A DNA stretch of 64,000 nucleotides, from NCBI GenBank assembly GCA_001898645.1, contig MKUQ01000010.1, forward strand, positions 62,001-126,000, read 5' to 3'. A program made the position numbers and the translations under genes. The notes beneath the pieces were generated by a model. That model was not told the origin of the DNA, ran no database searches, and was given only the letters and a program-made list of their open reading frames with translations. The DNA is from Burkholderiales bacterium 70-64. GTDB taxonomy: Bacteria; Pseudomonadota; Gammaproteobacteria; Burkholderiales; Burkholderiaceae_E. Positions within the stretch are counted from its first letter, which is position 1; each line of letters starts with the position of its first letter. Shown here piece by piece: positions 44,593-53,202 of the stretch.

Positions 44593-45549
44593 ATGCCCGA
44601 GCACCCGCCTACCGGATGGCGATCGATCAGCACCAGCCTCGCATACCGCATCGCCGCCTGGACCGTCTGGTACTGGCGCTTCGACGCGCTCGCCGACGAG
44701 CGGCACTTCACCGAGATGGCGCCGGACGAGGGCCTGCAGGCCTTGCCGCCCGCCGGCAAGGCCGGGCGCGGCACCTTCGTCTTTCCTGCCTATCCCGTCT
44801 CGGCCGCACCGCCCGCCGTCGCCGCCCGGGAGGGACGGCTGGTCTACACCCCGAAGACCTTTCCGAACTACTACGTCGACCTGAAGCTCGAAGGCGGGTT
44901 CGAGCGCTACCTCCAGGGCTTTTCGTCGAAATCGCGCTCCACGCTCAAGCGCAAGGTCCGGCGCTACGCCGAAGCCGATTCCACGGGCGAGCTCCACTGG
45001 CGCGTGTACCGCTCTCCCGAGGAGATCGCGGAGTTCCTTCCGCAGGCCGGTGCGCTGTCGGCACGCACCTATCAGGCCCGCCTGCTCGACGTCGGCCTGC
45101 CCGAGGGGCCCGAATTCCGCGCACAGGCCATGGCGCTCGCCGCAAGCGGCCAGGCGCGCGGCTTCATCCTGTTCCTGGACGGCCGGCCTGCAGCCTACGT
45201 CTACTGCAGCTGTCGCAACGGCGTGGCCACCTACGACTACGTGGGCCACGATCCGGCGCTGAATGCGCTCTCGCCCGGCACCGTGCTGCAGTACAAGATC
45301 CTCGAGTACCTGTTCGAGGATCCGCAGATGCGGGTGTTCGATTTCACGGAAGGGGAAGGCGAGCACAAGGCGATGTTCGCCACGGGGCGCATGCTGTGCG
45401 CCAAATCGCTGGTGTTCGGTCTGCGCCCCGGCATCCGGCTGCTGGTGCGCCTGCACTGGCTCACCGGCCGCGCGGACGAAGCGCTCGACGCCCTGCTCGA
45501 CCGCCTGGGTATCCGGCGTGCGCTGCGGCGGTTGATCCGCAGGGCATGA
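44593..45549 (+). CDS. GNAT/FemAB-like acyltransferase (BioF2-like)
   Basis: A 318-residue protein of the GNAT-fold group that includes FemAB-like and CelD-like transferases. It shows KSRSTLKRKVRRYAE, where substrate helix residues lie, and the core GFILFLDGRPAAYVYCSC and DYVGHDPALNALSPGTVLQY, then VFDFTEGEGEHKAMFATG. These proteins move an acyl or aminoacyl group to a sugar amine. I chose ATG 44593; the frame is open to a TTG at 44551 inside the previous gene. It is last in the Mur-Pth run. Nine bases later lies the stop of the convergent ATP-grasp gene, spanned by a 12-base palindrome AGCGCCGGCGCT. Confidence 0.78.
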   Translation: MPEHPPTGWRSISTSLAYRIAAWTVWYWRFDALADERHFTEMAPDEGLQALPPAGKAGRGTFVFPAYPVSAAPPAVAAREGRLVYTPKTFPNYYVDLKLEGGFERYLQGFSSKSRSTLKRKVRRYAEADSTGELHWRVYRSPEEIAEFLPQAGALSARTYQARLLDVGLPEGPEFRAQAMALAASGQARGFILFLDGRPAAYVYCSCRNGVATYDYVGHDPALNALSPGTVLQYKILEYLFEDPQMRVFDFTEGEGEHKAMFATGRMLCAKSLVFGLRPGIRLLVRLHWLTGRADEALDALLDRLGIRRALRRLIRRA

Positions 45550-45558
45550 GCGCCGGCG

Positions 45559-46641
45559 CTATCCCCGGCCGCGAGCCTTGTGCATCCAGTCGCTGAAGTG
45601 CGGCGCGGGGTCGAGCAGCGGCTGCACGACTCCCCTGAGATTGCGCAGGCTCACCCCGTCCATCTTCCACGGGCGCCGCAGCGCGTCCAGCAGCGCCTTG
45701 GGCAGGTAGTACTGCCCGGGGACGAGGTGCATGCCGCGTGCCGGATCCTCGCCGCGCGCGGCCCGGATGCCCGCCTCGACGAAGTTCACCCCCTGCCACA
45801 TGGCGGCAGGCATGGAGTACCAGAAGCGCGGATTGCACTCGAGCACGCTGACCCGGCCGGTGCGCTCGTCCACCCGCATGTCGAAGTGCGCCACACCGTG
45901 ATAGCCGTACTCGGCGATGATGGCGTCGGCCAGACGCCGGGTGGGGGCATCCGGAAAGAAGCGCAGGGCGCCGTTGCGCTCGAGCTGCTGCGTGACCGCC
46001 AGCCTGACCTGCCCGTGCTCGGCCAGCACGCTGATGTCGATGTCGCGTCCGTGCAGGTATTGCTGCGCGATGAGCGGCGGGGTCGAATACGGCCGCCCGC
46101 TGCGCACATGCTCGATCAGCGGATCCAGCGCATCGAAGCGCAGCACGCCGTGGCTGGATTCCCCCGAGAGCGGCTTCACGATCAGCGGAAAGCCGATCTC
46201 GGCGGCAGCCGGCGCGGCATCGTCGGGCGTGGCGATGAGCGCCGTCCTCGGCGTGGCGAGCCCCGCCTTCATGAGCGTGGAGGCGAACAGCCACTTGTCG
46301 TGCAGGCGGTCCAGCAGATCCGTGCCGCTGCACGGATACACCAGCACGCCTTCGAGGGAAGCGGCGGCCGCGGCGAGGAACCCGGCGGTACCGATGTCGC
46401 CGGGAATTACGACCTCGATGCCGTGGCGGGCGCAGTAGTCGCGCAGCCACGCGATCGTCTCGCCGGTATCGCCCGCTCCCGACACGCCGGGATGCACCAC
46501 GAAGGCATCCACATGGCGCGATCGCCGGGCGAGATTGGTCTCGCAGGTGGCGGCCAGGTGAACGCGCACGCGCAAGGGCACGAGACAGTACACCACCTTG
46601 AGGTTCAGCGGACCGGAACTTCCCAGCAGCAGCACCGTCAT
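45559..46641 (-). CDS. ATP-grasp carboxylate-amine ligase-like protein
   Basis: A 360-residue ATP-grasp protein of the carbamoyl-phosphate-synthase-like group. It has a pre-ATP domain with VIPGDIGTAGFLAAA, a core with FPLIVKPLSGESSHGV and IAQQYLHGRDIDISV, and the metal motif FDMRVDERTGRVSVLECNPRFW. The start at 46641 (MTVLLLGSSGPLNLK) has GAGGGG six bases upstream. It follows the PLP-dependent decarboxylase by 10 bases on the same strand, so it is probably the third gene of the acyl-CoA ligase-decarboxylase operon, and may use the amine made there. Substrates are unknown. Confidence 0.8.
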   Translation of the reverse strand: MTVLLLGSSGPLNLKVVYCLVPLRVRVHLAATCETNLARRSRHVDAFVVHPGVSGAGDTGETIAWLRDYCARHGIEVVIPGDIGTAGFLAAAAASLEGVLVYPCSGTDLLDRLHDKWLFASTLMKAGLATPRTALIATPDDAAPAAAEIGFPLIVKPLSGESSHGVLRFDALDPLIEHVRSGRPYSTPPLIAQQYLHGRDIDISVLAEHGQVRLAVTQQLERNGALRFFPDAPTRRLADAIIAEYGYHGVAHFDMRVDERTGRVSVLECNPRFWYSMPAAMWQGVNFVEAGIRAARGEDPARGMHLVPGQYYLPKALLDALRRPWKMDGVSLRNLRGVVQPLLDPAPHFSDWMHKARGRG

Positions 46642-46651
46642 CGGCAACCCC

Positions 46652-47902
46652 TCAAACCAGTACTTCCCCCGCTGCAGGATGACCGAGGAAGGCAGCTGGG
46701 CTGGCCGTCGGCCCGTAGGCGCCCGACTGGAACACCGCGATCAGGTCGCCGGGCTGCGCGCGCGCGAGCATCATGCGGTCGGCAAGGACGTCGAGCGGCG
46801 TGCACAGGGGCCCCACCACCGTCTGCACCTCGTCGAGCGGCGCCTCGATGCGGTTGGCCACGGCCACCGGATAGTTCTTGCGCAGCACTTGGCCGAAGTT
46901 GCCCGAGGCCGCCAGGTGATGGTGCAGGCCGCCGTCGGCGACGAGGAACACCTGGCCGCAGGATTCCTTGCGATCGAGCACCCGGCACACATACAGCCCG
47001 GCGTGCGCGACCAGGTAGCGGCCCAGCTCGATGACCAGCGGCGCATCGAGATCGGCGTGCGCGCGCTCGCACAGGCGGTGCAGGTTCGCGGCCACCGGCG
47101 CGAGATCCAGCTCGTGCTCGTTCGGGAAATAGGGCACCCCCAGGCCGCCGCCCAGGTTCAGCCACTCCACGGGCGCCGCCCAGTGCCGCAGCAGCGACAG
47201 GCCCAGCTCGTAGGTCTTCTGCTGGGCATCGACGATCGCTTCGGCGCGCAGGTTCTGCGATCCGCCGAAGATGTGCAGCCCGCACAGATGGGCGCCGTCG
47301 GCGCGCACCCGATCGAGCACCTCCGGCACCTTCGCCTCGTCGATGCCGAAGGGCTTGGGCCCGCCGCCCATCCTCATTCCGGAAGATTTCAGCTCGAAGG
47401 CGGGATTCACGCGCACCGCCACCCGCGGCCGCACGCCGAGCGCCTCGCCGGCCGCCACCGCCTGCTCGAGCTGCAGGGCAGACTCCACCGTCACCGTGAT
47501 GCCGGCGGCCACCGCCTGGCGGATCTCGGCCGCGGTCTTGCCCGGCCCGGCGAAGCTCACCCGCTGCGGGGCGATCCCGGTGTCGAGGGCCACCCGCATC
47601 TCCTGCGCCGAAGCCACGTCGAGCCCGTCGGTAAGCGCAGCCAGGTGCTGGACCACGGCCGGCATCGGATTGGCCTTGATCGCATAGTGCAGGTGCAAGG
47701 CGGCAGGCAGCGCCGCGCGCAGCGACTGCACCCGCATGGAGATCGCCGCGCGATCGTAGACATAGAACGGCGTGCGCCCGACGCGCTCGGCCAGGCGCCC
47801 GATCGGAATGCCGCCCGGGGCGATCTGGCCATCGACGACCGGAAAGAAGCTCGTGGGGGCGTGCTGGGCGAAGCGGATCTCGGTCGTGGCCGGCACCGTC
47901 AT
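46652..47902 (-). CDS. XrtA-associated PLP-dependent amino-acid decarboxylase
   Basis: A 416-residue fold-type III decarboxylase related to diaminopimelate and ornithine decarboxylases. The PLP Lys is Lys76 in LHYAIKANP; other signatures are NLGGGLGVPY, IELGRYLVAHAG and VVGPLCTPLDVLA, which holds the usual active-site Cys. This group is found in exosortase A loci next to an acyl-CoA ligase and carrier protein and probably makes an amine from an amino acid, possibly carrier-bound. The start overlaps the acyl-CoA ligase stop by four bases (ATGA), so they are coupled. Confidence 0.9.
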   Translation of the reverse strand: MTVPATTEIRFAQHAPTSFFPVVDGQIAPGGIPIGRLAERVGRTPFYVYDRAAISMRVQSLRAALPAALHLHYAIKANPMPAVVQHLAALTDGLDVASAQEMRVALDTGIAPQRVSFAGPGKTAAEIRQAVAAGITVTVESALQLEQAVAAGEALGVRPRVAVRVNPAFELKSSGMRMGGGPKPFGIDEAKVPEVLDRVRADGAHLCGLHIFGGSQNLRAEAIVDAQQKTYELGLSLLRHWAAPVEWLNLGGGLGVPYFPNEHELDLAPVAANLHRLCERAHADLDAPLVIELGRYLVAHAGLYVCRVLDRKESCGQVFLVADGGLHHHLAASGNFGQVLRKNYPVAVANRIEAPLDEVQTVVGPLCTPLDVLADRMMLARAQPGDLIAVFQSGAYGPTASPAAFLGHPAAGEVLV

Positions 47903-49515
47903 GCCCGTCCCCTTGCCGTCCCGGCTTCGCCGCCGCCCGCGAAGAGCGCCGCGCGCTCGCCGGCGAGCGCCTTGCGGTCGATCTTGCCGTTGGCGTTGCG
48001 CGGCAGGGCCGCAGCGACCCAGTCGACGTGCTGCGGCAGCATGAAGGCCGGCAGCTGCGCCTTGCAGGCCTCGACGAGGGCCGCGGTGTCGGCCGCCTTG
48101 CCCTCGGCCGGCTGCGCCACCAGCACGATGGCCTGGCCGAGCGCCGGATGCTCGACCCCGAAGGCGGCTGCCTCGGCCACCAGCCCGGTGCCGTAGACGA
48201 CTTCCTCGATCTCGGTGGGGCTTACGCGGTAGCCCGAGGTCTTGATCATCTCGTCGCGCCGGCTGACGAAGTAGAGGAACCCCTCCTCGTCGCGCCTGAC
48301 CGTATCGCCCGACCACACCGCCAGCTCGGTGAGCACCAGTTCCCTCCTCTGCCCCGGCAGCGGCTTGAAGCGCTCGGCAGTCTTCTCCGGGTCGTTCCAG
48401 TAACCCAGCGAAACCAGCGCGCCCCGGTGCACCAGCTCGCCCGGCTCGCCCGGGGCACATTCGCTGCCGTCTTCCCGCACCACCAGGATCTCGGCGTTCG
48501 GGATCGCCTTGCCCATCGAGGTCGGCCGCCGATCGACTTCCTCGGGCGGCAGGTAGGTGGAGCGGAACGCCTCGGTGAGACCATACATCAGGTAGGGTCT
48601 GGAGCTCGGCACGCGCCTGCGCAGCTCGGCCAGGGTCGCCGTGGGCATGGCGCCGCCCGAGTTGGTGAAGTAGCGCAGGTGCTCGTCGATCGATGCCGGC
48701 CACTCGAGCGCCGCGAGCTGGATCCACAGCGGCGGCACGGCCGCCAGGCCGGTGATGCGCTCGCGTACCAGGGCACGGATCACGTCCTGGGGCAGCAGGT
48801 AGTTGTGCAGCACGGCCGTGGCGCCCACCAGGAACGAGGTTGTCAGCTGAGACAGGCCATAGTCGAACGAGAGCGGAAGCACCGCGAGAATGCGGTCGGC
48901 CGGAGTATTGCCCAGGTAGGTCGACACGCTGCGCGCGCCTTCGACGATGTTGCGGTGGGAGAGCACCACCCCCTTGGGCTTGCCGGTACTGCCCGAGGTG
49001 TAGAGGATGGCGGCCATGTCGACGTCGATCGGACGCCGAATGGCCGTACCCGATGAAGCCTCGGCCATCATCGCCTGCCACGTGACGACACGCACGCCGG
49101 GGCTCTGCACCGCCGTGCCGCCTCCTACGATCACGACATGCCGCAGGTCGGGGCATTCGCCGATGCTTTCGCACAACGCCGCCCATCGTTGCGCCGTCGT
49201 CACCAACACCTCGACGTTGCAGTCTCGCGCGATGTAGGCGGCCTGCGCAGCCTTGAGCAGCGGGTTGACCGGCACGAAGACGCAGCCGGCACGGGCCGTA
49301 CCGAAGATGGCCACAACAGCTTCGATCTGTTTGTCCATCCAGATGCCGACCCGGGTGTCACGCGTCTTTGCAACGCCGGCCAGGGCCCGTGAGAATGTCA
49401 CGATGGCGGAACGAAGATCGTCATAGCTCAGGGCCCGTTCCCCGGCAACGAGCGCCCGGGCTGCTTCGCCGGTACGCAATGCGCCAAATGCCAGCTCACC
49501 CACCAGATTCGACAT
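47899..49515 (-). CDS. XrtA-associated acyl-CoA ligase (AMP-forming)
   Basis: A 538-residue ANL-superfamily adenylating enzyme. Core motifs are LYTSGSTGKPKGV (A3), YLMYGLTEAFRSTYL (A5) and WSGDTVRRDEEGFLYF (A7) followed by a C-terminal lid ending in NGKIDRKAL, with the Lys of the A10 motif. It should activate a carboxylic or amino acid and pass it to a thiol, perhaps the carrier protein encoded divergently at 49651. The start at 49515 (MSNLVGELAFGALR) follows GGGGA; TTG/ATG further upstream at 49539 is less supported. It heads the operon with the decarboxylase and an ATP-grasp gene. Confidence 0.92.
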   Translation of the reverse strand: MSNLVGELAFGALRTGEAARALVAGERALSYDDLRSAIVTFSRALAGVAKTRDTRVGIWMDKQIEAVVAIFGTARAGCVFVPVNPLLKAAQAAYIARDCNVEVLVTTAQRWAALCESIGECPDLRHVVIVGGGTAVQSPGVRVVTWQAMMAEASSGTAIRRPIDVDMAAILYTSGSTGKPKGVVLSHRNIVEGARSVSTYLGNTPADRILAVLPLSFDYGLSQLTTSFLVGATAVLHNYLLPQDVIRALVRERITGLAAVPPLWIQLAALEWPASIDEHLRYFTNSGGAMPTATLAELRRRVPSSRPYLMYGLTEAFRSTYLPPEEVDRRPTSMGKAIPNAEILVVREDGSECAPGEPGELVHRGALVSLGYWNDPEKTAERFKPLPGQRRELVLTELAVWSGDTVRRDEEGFLYFVSRRDEMIKTSGYRVSPTEIEEVVYGTGLVAEAAAFGVEHPALGQAIVLVAQPAEGKAADTAALVEACKAQLPAFMLPQHVDWVAAALPRNANGKIDRKALAGERAALFAGGGEAGTARGRA

Positions 49516-49650
49516 CAGATTCCCCAGTTCCGCACCCAACTCGTCAGTCTATCGGCTCGTCGACGGCCCGGGCGTTAGCAAATGCACGCTCCTGCGGCCG
49601 GCAATTGGTACACTGACCGACCGGTTGCAGGCATCTATCCCCTTCGAACC

Positions 49651-49908
49651 ATGGATCTTACGAAAACGCTCGCCCACATTCTCAGTGCCCAGCTCGGACC
49701 GACCTACCCTGCGGAGACGTTCGGCGCCGACACGGCGCTGCTCGGCGAGATCCCGGAGCTGGATTCGATGGCGGTCGTCGGCATCCTTGCCGCGATCGAA
49801 GACGAGACCGGAATCGAGATACCCGATGACGAGGTTTCAGCGGATGCGTTTGCCACATTCAGCACGCTCGAAGCGTTTGTACAGCGGCAGCTCCTATCAT
49901 CGCGTTGA
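49651..49908 (+). CDS. Acyl carrier protein
   Basis: An 85-residue acidic carrier protein with the phosphopantetheine site at Ser39 in ELDSMAVVG, preceded by a helix MDLTKTLAHILSAQLG and followed by EDETGIEIPDDEV, the usual helix II-III layout. It is divergent from the acyl-CoA ligase gene with 135 bases between starts, and would carry the group activated by that enzyme. The ATG at 49651 starts the conserved helix; the frame is open upstream to 49582. No clear sigma-54 or -35/-10 element is seen in the gap. Confidence 0.9.
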   Translation: MDLTKTLAHILSAQLGPTYPAETFGADTALLGEIPELDSMAVVGILAAIEDETGIEIPDDEVSADAFATFSTLEAFVQRQLLSSR

Positions 49909-49909
49909 G

Positions 49910-50578
49910 ATGTCCTGCAGGCATCGCCTCCCGGGCGTAAAGCTTGCGCTGCTGATGTTGCTGTTTCCTGCGTTGGTGCTCGCACAGACGACGCAGGAAA
50001 GCGAGGCCTCCTCGGTCGCCGTGGCAGGCATCTGCGGGCCGTTGGAGAATGCCGTCGGCCCCTACGACTATCGAACGGCAACGCCCGCGCAGCGGCACAT
50101 CGTCGAGAATTACCATTTCACGCCTCCGGTGGAGGCATTGCGGCACGGCGCAACCGGCGCCATCGGGGCCGACCTCGACTACACGCTGCGGGCATTCCCC
50201 AATCACGCGCGCGCGCTCTACGCGCTTTCTCGTTACGCACAAAGGCTGAAGACGACCCGCCTTACCGGGGCTCATTATCCCGCCGAATGCTACTTCGAGC
50301 GAGCAGTACGCTTCAGGCCCGATGACGCACAGGTTCGGGCTCTATACGCCGACTTCCTGATCGCCTTCAAGCGTCCCAATGACGCAAAGCTGCAGCTGGA
50401 GGAAGCCGAACGCCTCGACCCGCCCTCGCCGCAGATCATCTATAACCTCGGCTTGGCTTGGGCCAACCTCGGCAACTATGAGAAAGCGCTTGCGTATGCA
50501 AAGCGCGCGTACGCTGCGGGCGTTCAGTTTCCCGGCCTGCGCGCCAAGCTCAAGGCAGTTGGAGCCTGGCGTGATTGA
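49910..50578 (+). CDS. Exported TPR-like protein of unknown role
   Basis: A 222-residue product starting MSCRHRLPGVKLALLMLLF, with a signal peptide ending around LVLAQ. The mature part has Tyr/Ala-rich helical repeats like tetratricopeptide repeats: LRAFPNHARALYALSRYAQR, FRPDDAQVRALYADFLIA and YNLGLAWANLGNYEKALAYA. A DYRTATPAQRHIVENYHF motif near residue 55 is unfamiliar to me. It begins two bases after the carrier protein stop, and so may be co-translated with it. Probably a periplasmic adaptor for the polysaccharide machinery. Confidence 0.7.
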   Translation: MSCRHRLPGVKLALLMLLFPALVLAQTTQESEASSVAVAGICGPLENAVGPYDYRTATPAQRHIVENYHFTPPVEALRHGATGAIGADLDYTLRAFPNHARALYALSRYAQRLKTTRLTGAHYPAECYFERAVRFRPDDAQVRALYADFLIAFKRPNDAKLQLEEAERLDPPSPQIIYNLGLAWANLGNYEKALAYAKRAYAAGVQFPGLRAKLKAVGAWRD

Positions 50579-50620
50579 TTCCACCATCGAATCGGAAGCA
50601 ACAGCGGTATTGCCGTGACG

Positions 50621-51382
50621 ATGCTGCGCCGTATCCGGATCGATATCCGCAATATGGGCGTGCTCGGCTGGATCCTGTACTCATCGGATCGTGTGCTCGA
50701 CCGGTTCTCGGCCGGGCGAATGCGCCTTTGGGCTTTCCGCTTCTATGCGCAGCCGATCTCCGAGCATCCCATTCTTCCCGCTTCACATCGCAGGAAGATC
50801 TCGGTCGGCCAGGTGATGCCCGGGGAGATCGATTCGCGCCTCTTCGAACGTCCGGCCGGGGCAATCGAAGAGCGATTCCAGGCTGGAAGCATCTGCGTCG
50901 CGGCGCGGAGCGAAGAAGAGCTTGCGGGATTCATGTGGCTGCACTTCGGCGCGCTGAGGGAACGCCTCGTCGAATGCGACTTCGAGCCGACTCCGGCCGG
51001 ACGGACTTGCTGGGACTACGACCTGGAGGTGTTTCCCCATTACCGGCTGGGCCGGACCTTCGCGAGGCTCTGGGACGAAGCCAACAGGCTGCTGCGCAAC
51101 CGTGGCGTCGAGGCGAGCGTCAGCTGGATCTCCTTCTGGAATCTGGCTTCGCGACGTGCTCACGTGCGCATGGGTGCGCAGCCCGTCGGATGGATGGGAG
51201 TGCTCGACCTCTTCGGATGGAAGGCCGCCCTCCAGTCACGCTGGCCGTTCCTTCTGCTGGCGCGCCCCGGCCGACGCCTGCATGTCATGGTAGACGCAAG
51301 CAGGGCGATCGCGATCCACCGAGTCGCAAGCTCGGCTGCTGCATCCGGGCAATCATTCGATCGCCAGAAACCACACGCCTGA
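50621..51382 (+). CDS. GNAT-like acetyltransferase family protein
   Basis: A 253-residue protein beginning MLRRIRIDIRNMGVLGWILY (GTG 50615 is two codons earlier). The fold resembles GNAT: SICVAARSEEELAGFMWLHFG as the beta4-like strand region, WDYDLEVFPHYRLGRTFARLWDEANRLL as the cofactor helix, and SWISFWNLASRRAHVRMGAQP as the last core strands. The acetyl-CoA loop is HYRLGRTF, in place of the usual R/Q-x-x-G-x-G/A. Substrate unknown. Its last 30 bases overlap, in antisense, the 3' end of the lipoprotein gene at 51353. Lower G+C than the core locus. Confidence 0.65.
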   Translation: MLRRIRIDIRNMGVLGWILYSSDRVLDRFSAGRMRLWAFRFYAQPISEHPILPASHRRKISVGQVMPGEIDSRLFERPAGAIEERFQAGSICVAARSEEELAGFMWLHFGALRERLVECDFEPTPAGRTCWDYDLEVFPHYRLGRTFARLWDEANRLLRNRGVEASVSWISFWNLASRRAHVRMGAQPVGWMGVLDLFGWKAALQSRWPFLLLARPGRRLHVMVDASRAIAIHRVASSAAASGQSFDRQKPHA

Positions 51383-52798
51383 ACCGTAGACCGGATAGTA
51401 GGCATATCCCCCGAGCTTCGGTAGTCGCTGCCAACGCGAATGCACACCGTTGAACGCGTTCGGCAGCGTCGATACGCTCGAGGTACCGACCGCGGTGACC
51501 GAAAAGGTTTCAGGATCTACGGCGTAGAGGTGATCGCCGAGGTTGGTTTTCACCAGGAACTTCCCGATCTTGGGCTCATACCAGGCAAAATGGTAGCTGT
51601 CCTTTTCGGCGATTTCGGCTGCCCCGTCTCCACTGAAACTGATCCGGCTCAAGGTATTCGAAGCGACGTCGTACACCAGGCCGCCGTTCGGTGGCCGGTA
51701 TGCATCTCCAAAGAAGACGACACGATTCCTCGCCGTGTCGTAGGCGCAGGCCCGCGCATAGACCGCGGTGGAGTTGTCGAGCCAACCCGTCAGGACCTCG
51801 AACACGCCCGAGGCAGGATTGAACCGACGCAGATTGGACGGCGCCGCAATATAGACCTCGTCCGTCGCCGGATTCTTGCACGTAGAAGCGGCAATTACCC
51901 CGACCCTTGAGCCCGGCACTACATCGGGCCATGTACCGGCCGGCTGCCAGTCGTTGTTGCTGAGCGAAAAAGCGTCGGTCTTCCAGTTCGCCTCGTTACC
52001 GGTCCCCCACAGGGACCCGGATCCGAATTTGAAGATCGCATTCCTCGTCGCCAGGAACTGCAGAGCGTAGTACGTATGAGTGGACGCTGGCCGACCATCT
52101 CGATAATAGTCGTTGAAGATGCCCTTCGACTTGTTCGAGCCCAGGATGTCGGCTGCCGGCGTAGGGGCACGCAGCATTCGCCATCTCGGCGAGTCGACGG
52201 AGAGATCGATCTCGTAGACCTCGTTCCCCGAGTAGTCCGCATGGCCGCCATTGGCAGCGGCAAACAGACGACTGGTGCGCGTATCGGCAGCCAGACCGTT
52301 CCAGGCGTCGATCCTCCCGCGAGGGTCTCCCGGAACTGCCGGATCGGGGACCACCGACGATAGATCGGTACCGTTGAGTTGCTTCCACTGCCAGCGGCTC
52401 ATCGTGAGTCGCCAAGCCGGCCACGTCGAACTCGACGACGGCTCTCCCCCGATGACGGGCAGCGCTTGGGGGTCGTACGGGACCACGGCGCCCGTGGATG
52501 TCGCCGTCGGAGCTGCGCTTTGGGCAGCCGAGGATTGCGCGGCCGAAGCAGCTCCTGCTCCCGCCCCTGCCTGCCCGGCGCTCGAAGAGGAGGCTGCCTG
52601 CTTGTCAGGCACGAGTGACGCGGCGTCGACCGAAGGAGATGTCGAATCCGATTCCCAAGGCTTCAAGGTAGCGCCTTCGGACGCCAACCGATAGTCTGTC
52701 GGGCTACCTGCAGCGGTGTTGCCGACACCACCACCACCGCCGCATCCCGCGAGCCCCAGGGTCAGACAAATCGCCAACAACATTGCTCGGTCGCGCAT
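51353..52798 (-). CDS. Large lipoprotein with Ser/Ala-rich linker and predicted beta-propeller
   Basis: A 481-residue exported lipoprotein; lipobox Cys19 (LGLAGCGGGGG). A Gly run and a low-complexity Ser/Ala/Gln linker (about residues 60-110) lead to a domain with repeated aromatic beta segments: NGLAADTRTSRLFAAANGGH, YDTARNRVVFFGDAY and LVYDVASNTLSRISF, as in kelch-type beta-propellers, with an N-terminal FAAANGGHADYSGNEVYE. Such domains bind glycans or proteins. A strong GGAGGAGG Shine-Dalgarno lies at 52808-52815, nine bases upstream. It is divergent from another lipoprotein of similar layout at 53203. Confidence 0.78.
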   Translation of the reverse strand: MRDRAMLLAICLTLGLAGCGGGGGVGNTAAGSPTDYRLASEGATLKPWESDSTSPSVDAASLVPDKQAASSSSAGQAGAGAGAASAAQSSAAQSAAPTATSTGAVVPYDPQALPVIGGEPSSSSTWPAWRLTMSRWQWKQLNGTDLSSVVPDPAVPGDPRGRIDAWNGLAADTRTSRLFAAANGGHADYSGNEVYEIDLSVDSPRWRMLRAPTPAADILGSNKSKGIFNDYYRDGRPASTHTYYALQFLATRNAIFKFGSGSLWGTGNEANWKTDAFSLSNNDWQPAGTWPDVVPGSRVGVIAASTCKNPATDEVYIAAPSNLRRFNPASGVFEVLTGWLDNSTAVYARACAYDTARNRVVFFGDAYRPPNGGLVYDVASNTLSRISFSGDGAAEIAEKDSYHFAWYEPKIGKFLVKTNLGDHLYAVDPETFSVTAVGTSSVSTLPNAFNGVHSRWQRLPKLGGYAYYPVYGSGVWFLAIE

Positions 52799-53202
52799 GG
52801 GATGCAGCCTCCTCCTTTCCGCATTTCGCAGTGAATTCAGTCACATGGCAGCGGATTCCGGCCGGAAGGTTGATACCGCACGATGGACGGCCCGCAGCTG
52901 ACCACCGGTCTTCTAGCCGAATACGGGCCGCGACACCGGAAGTTACGCCGACGCAGACGTCAGATTCAATGCATCCGGGATCCATCTTCGACGGCATGAC
53001 GGTCGTGTAAGCTCCTGGATCCAATCCAGCGGACACGCGCCGCTACCATGCATGGCTTCGCCGATCGGTGAAGAAAGTCAGCTTCACCCGATCATTTCTT
53101 CCGCCCGTCGTCGGGGGGTCGCCGTTGATCGTTGCTCGTGCGCATTCTGCATCTGTCGTATCGAGAATCGGGGGCCAACCACGCTCGATCATCGAGTCAG
53201 CC
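52799..53202. other. Divergent 404-base intergenic region between two lipoprotein genes
   Basis: The region holds the GGAGGAGG ribosome binding site of the left gene at 52808-52815. I see no convincing sigma-54 element and no clear -35/-10 pair on either strand. The right gene's frame is open from ATG 53068, so part of the region could encode an N-terminal extension, but the lipoprotein signal starts at 53203. A long 5' leader or a regulatory site is possible; no small gene is supported. Confidence 0.45.

Noticed and set aside
49600-49650. Possible sigma-54 element with TTGCA before the carrier protein gene.
   Set aside because: The required GG ten bases before GC reads GA, so the essential -24 contact is missing.
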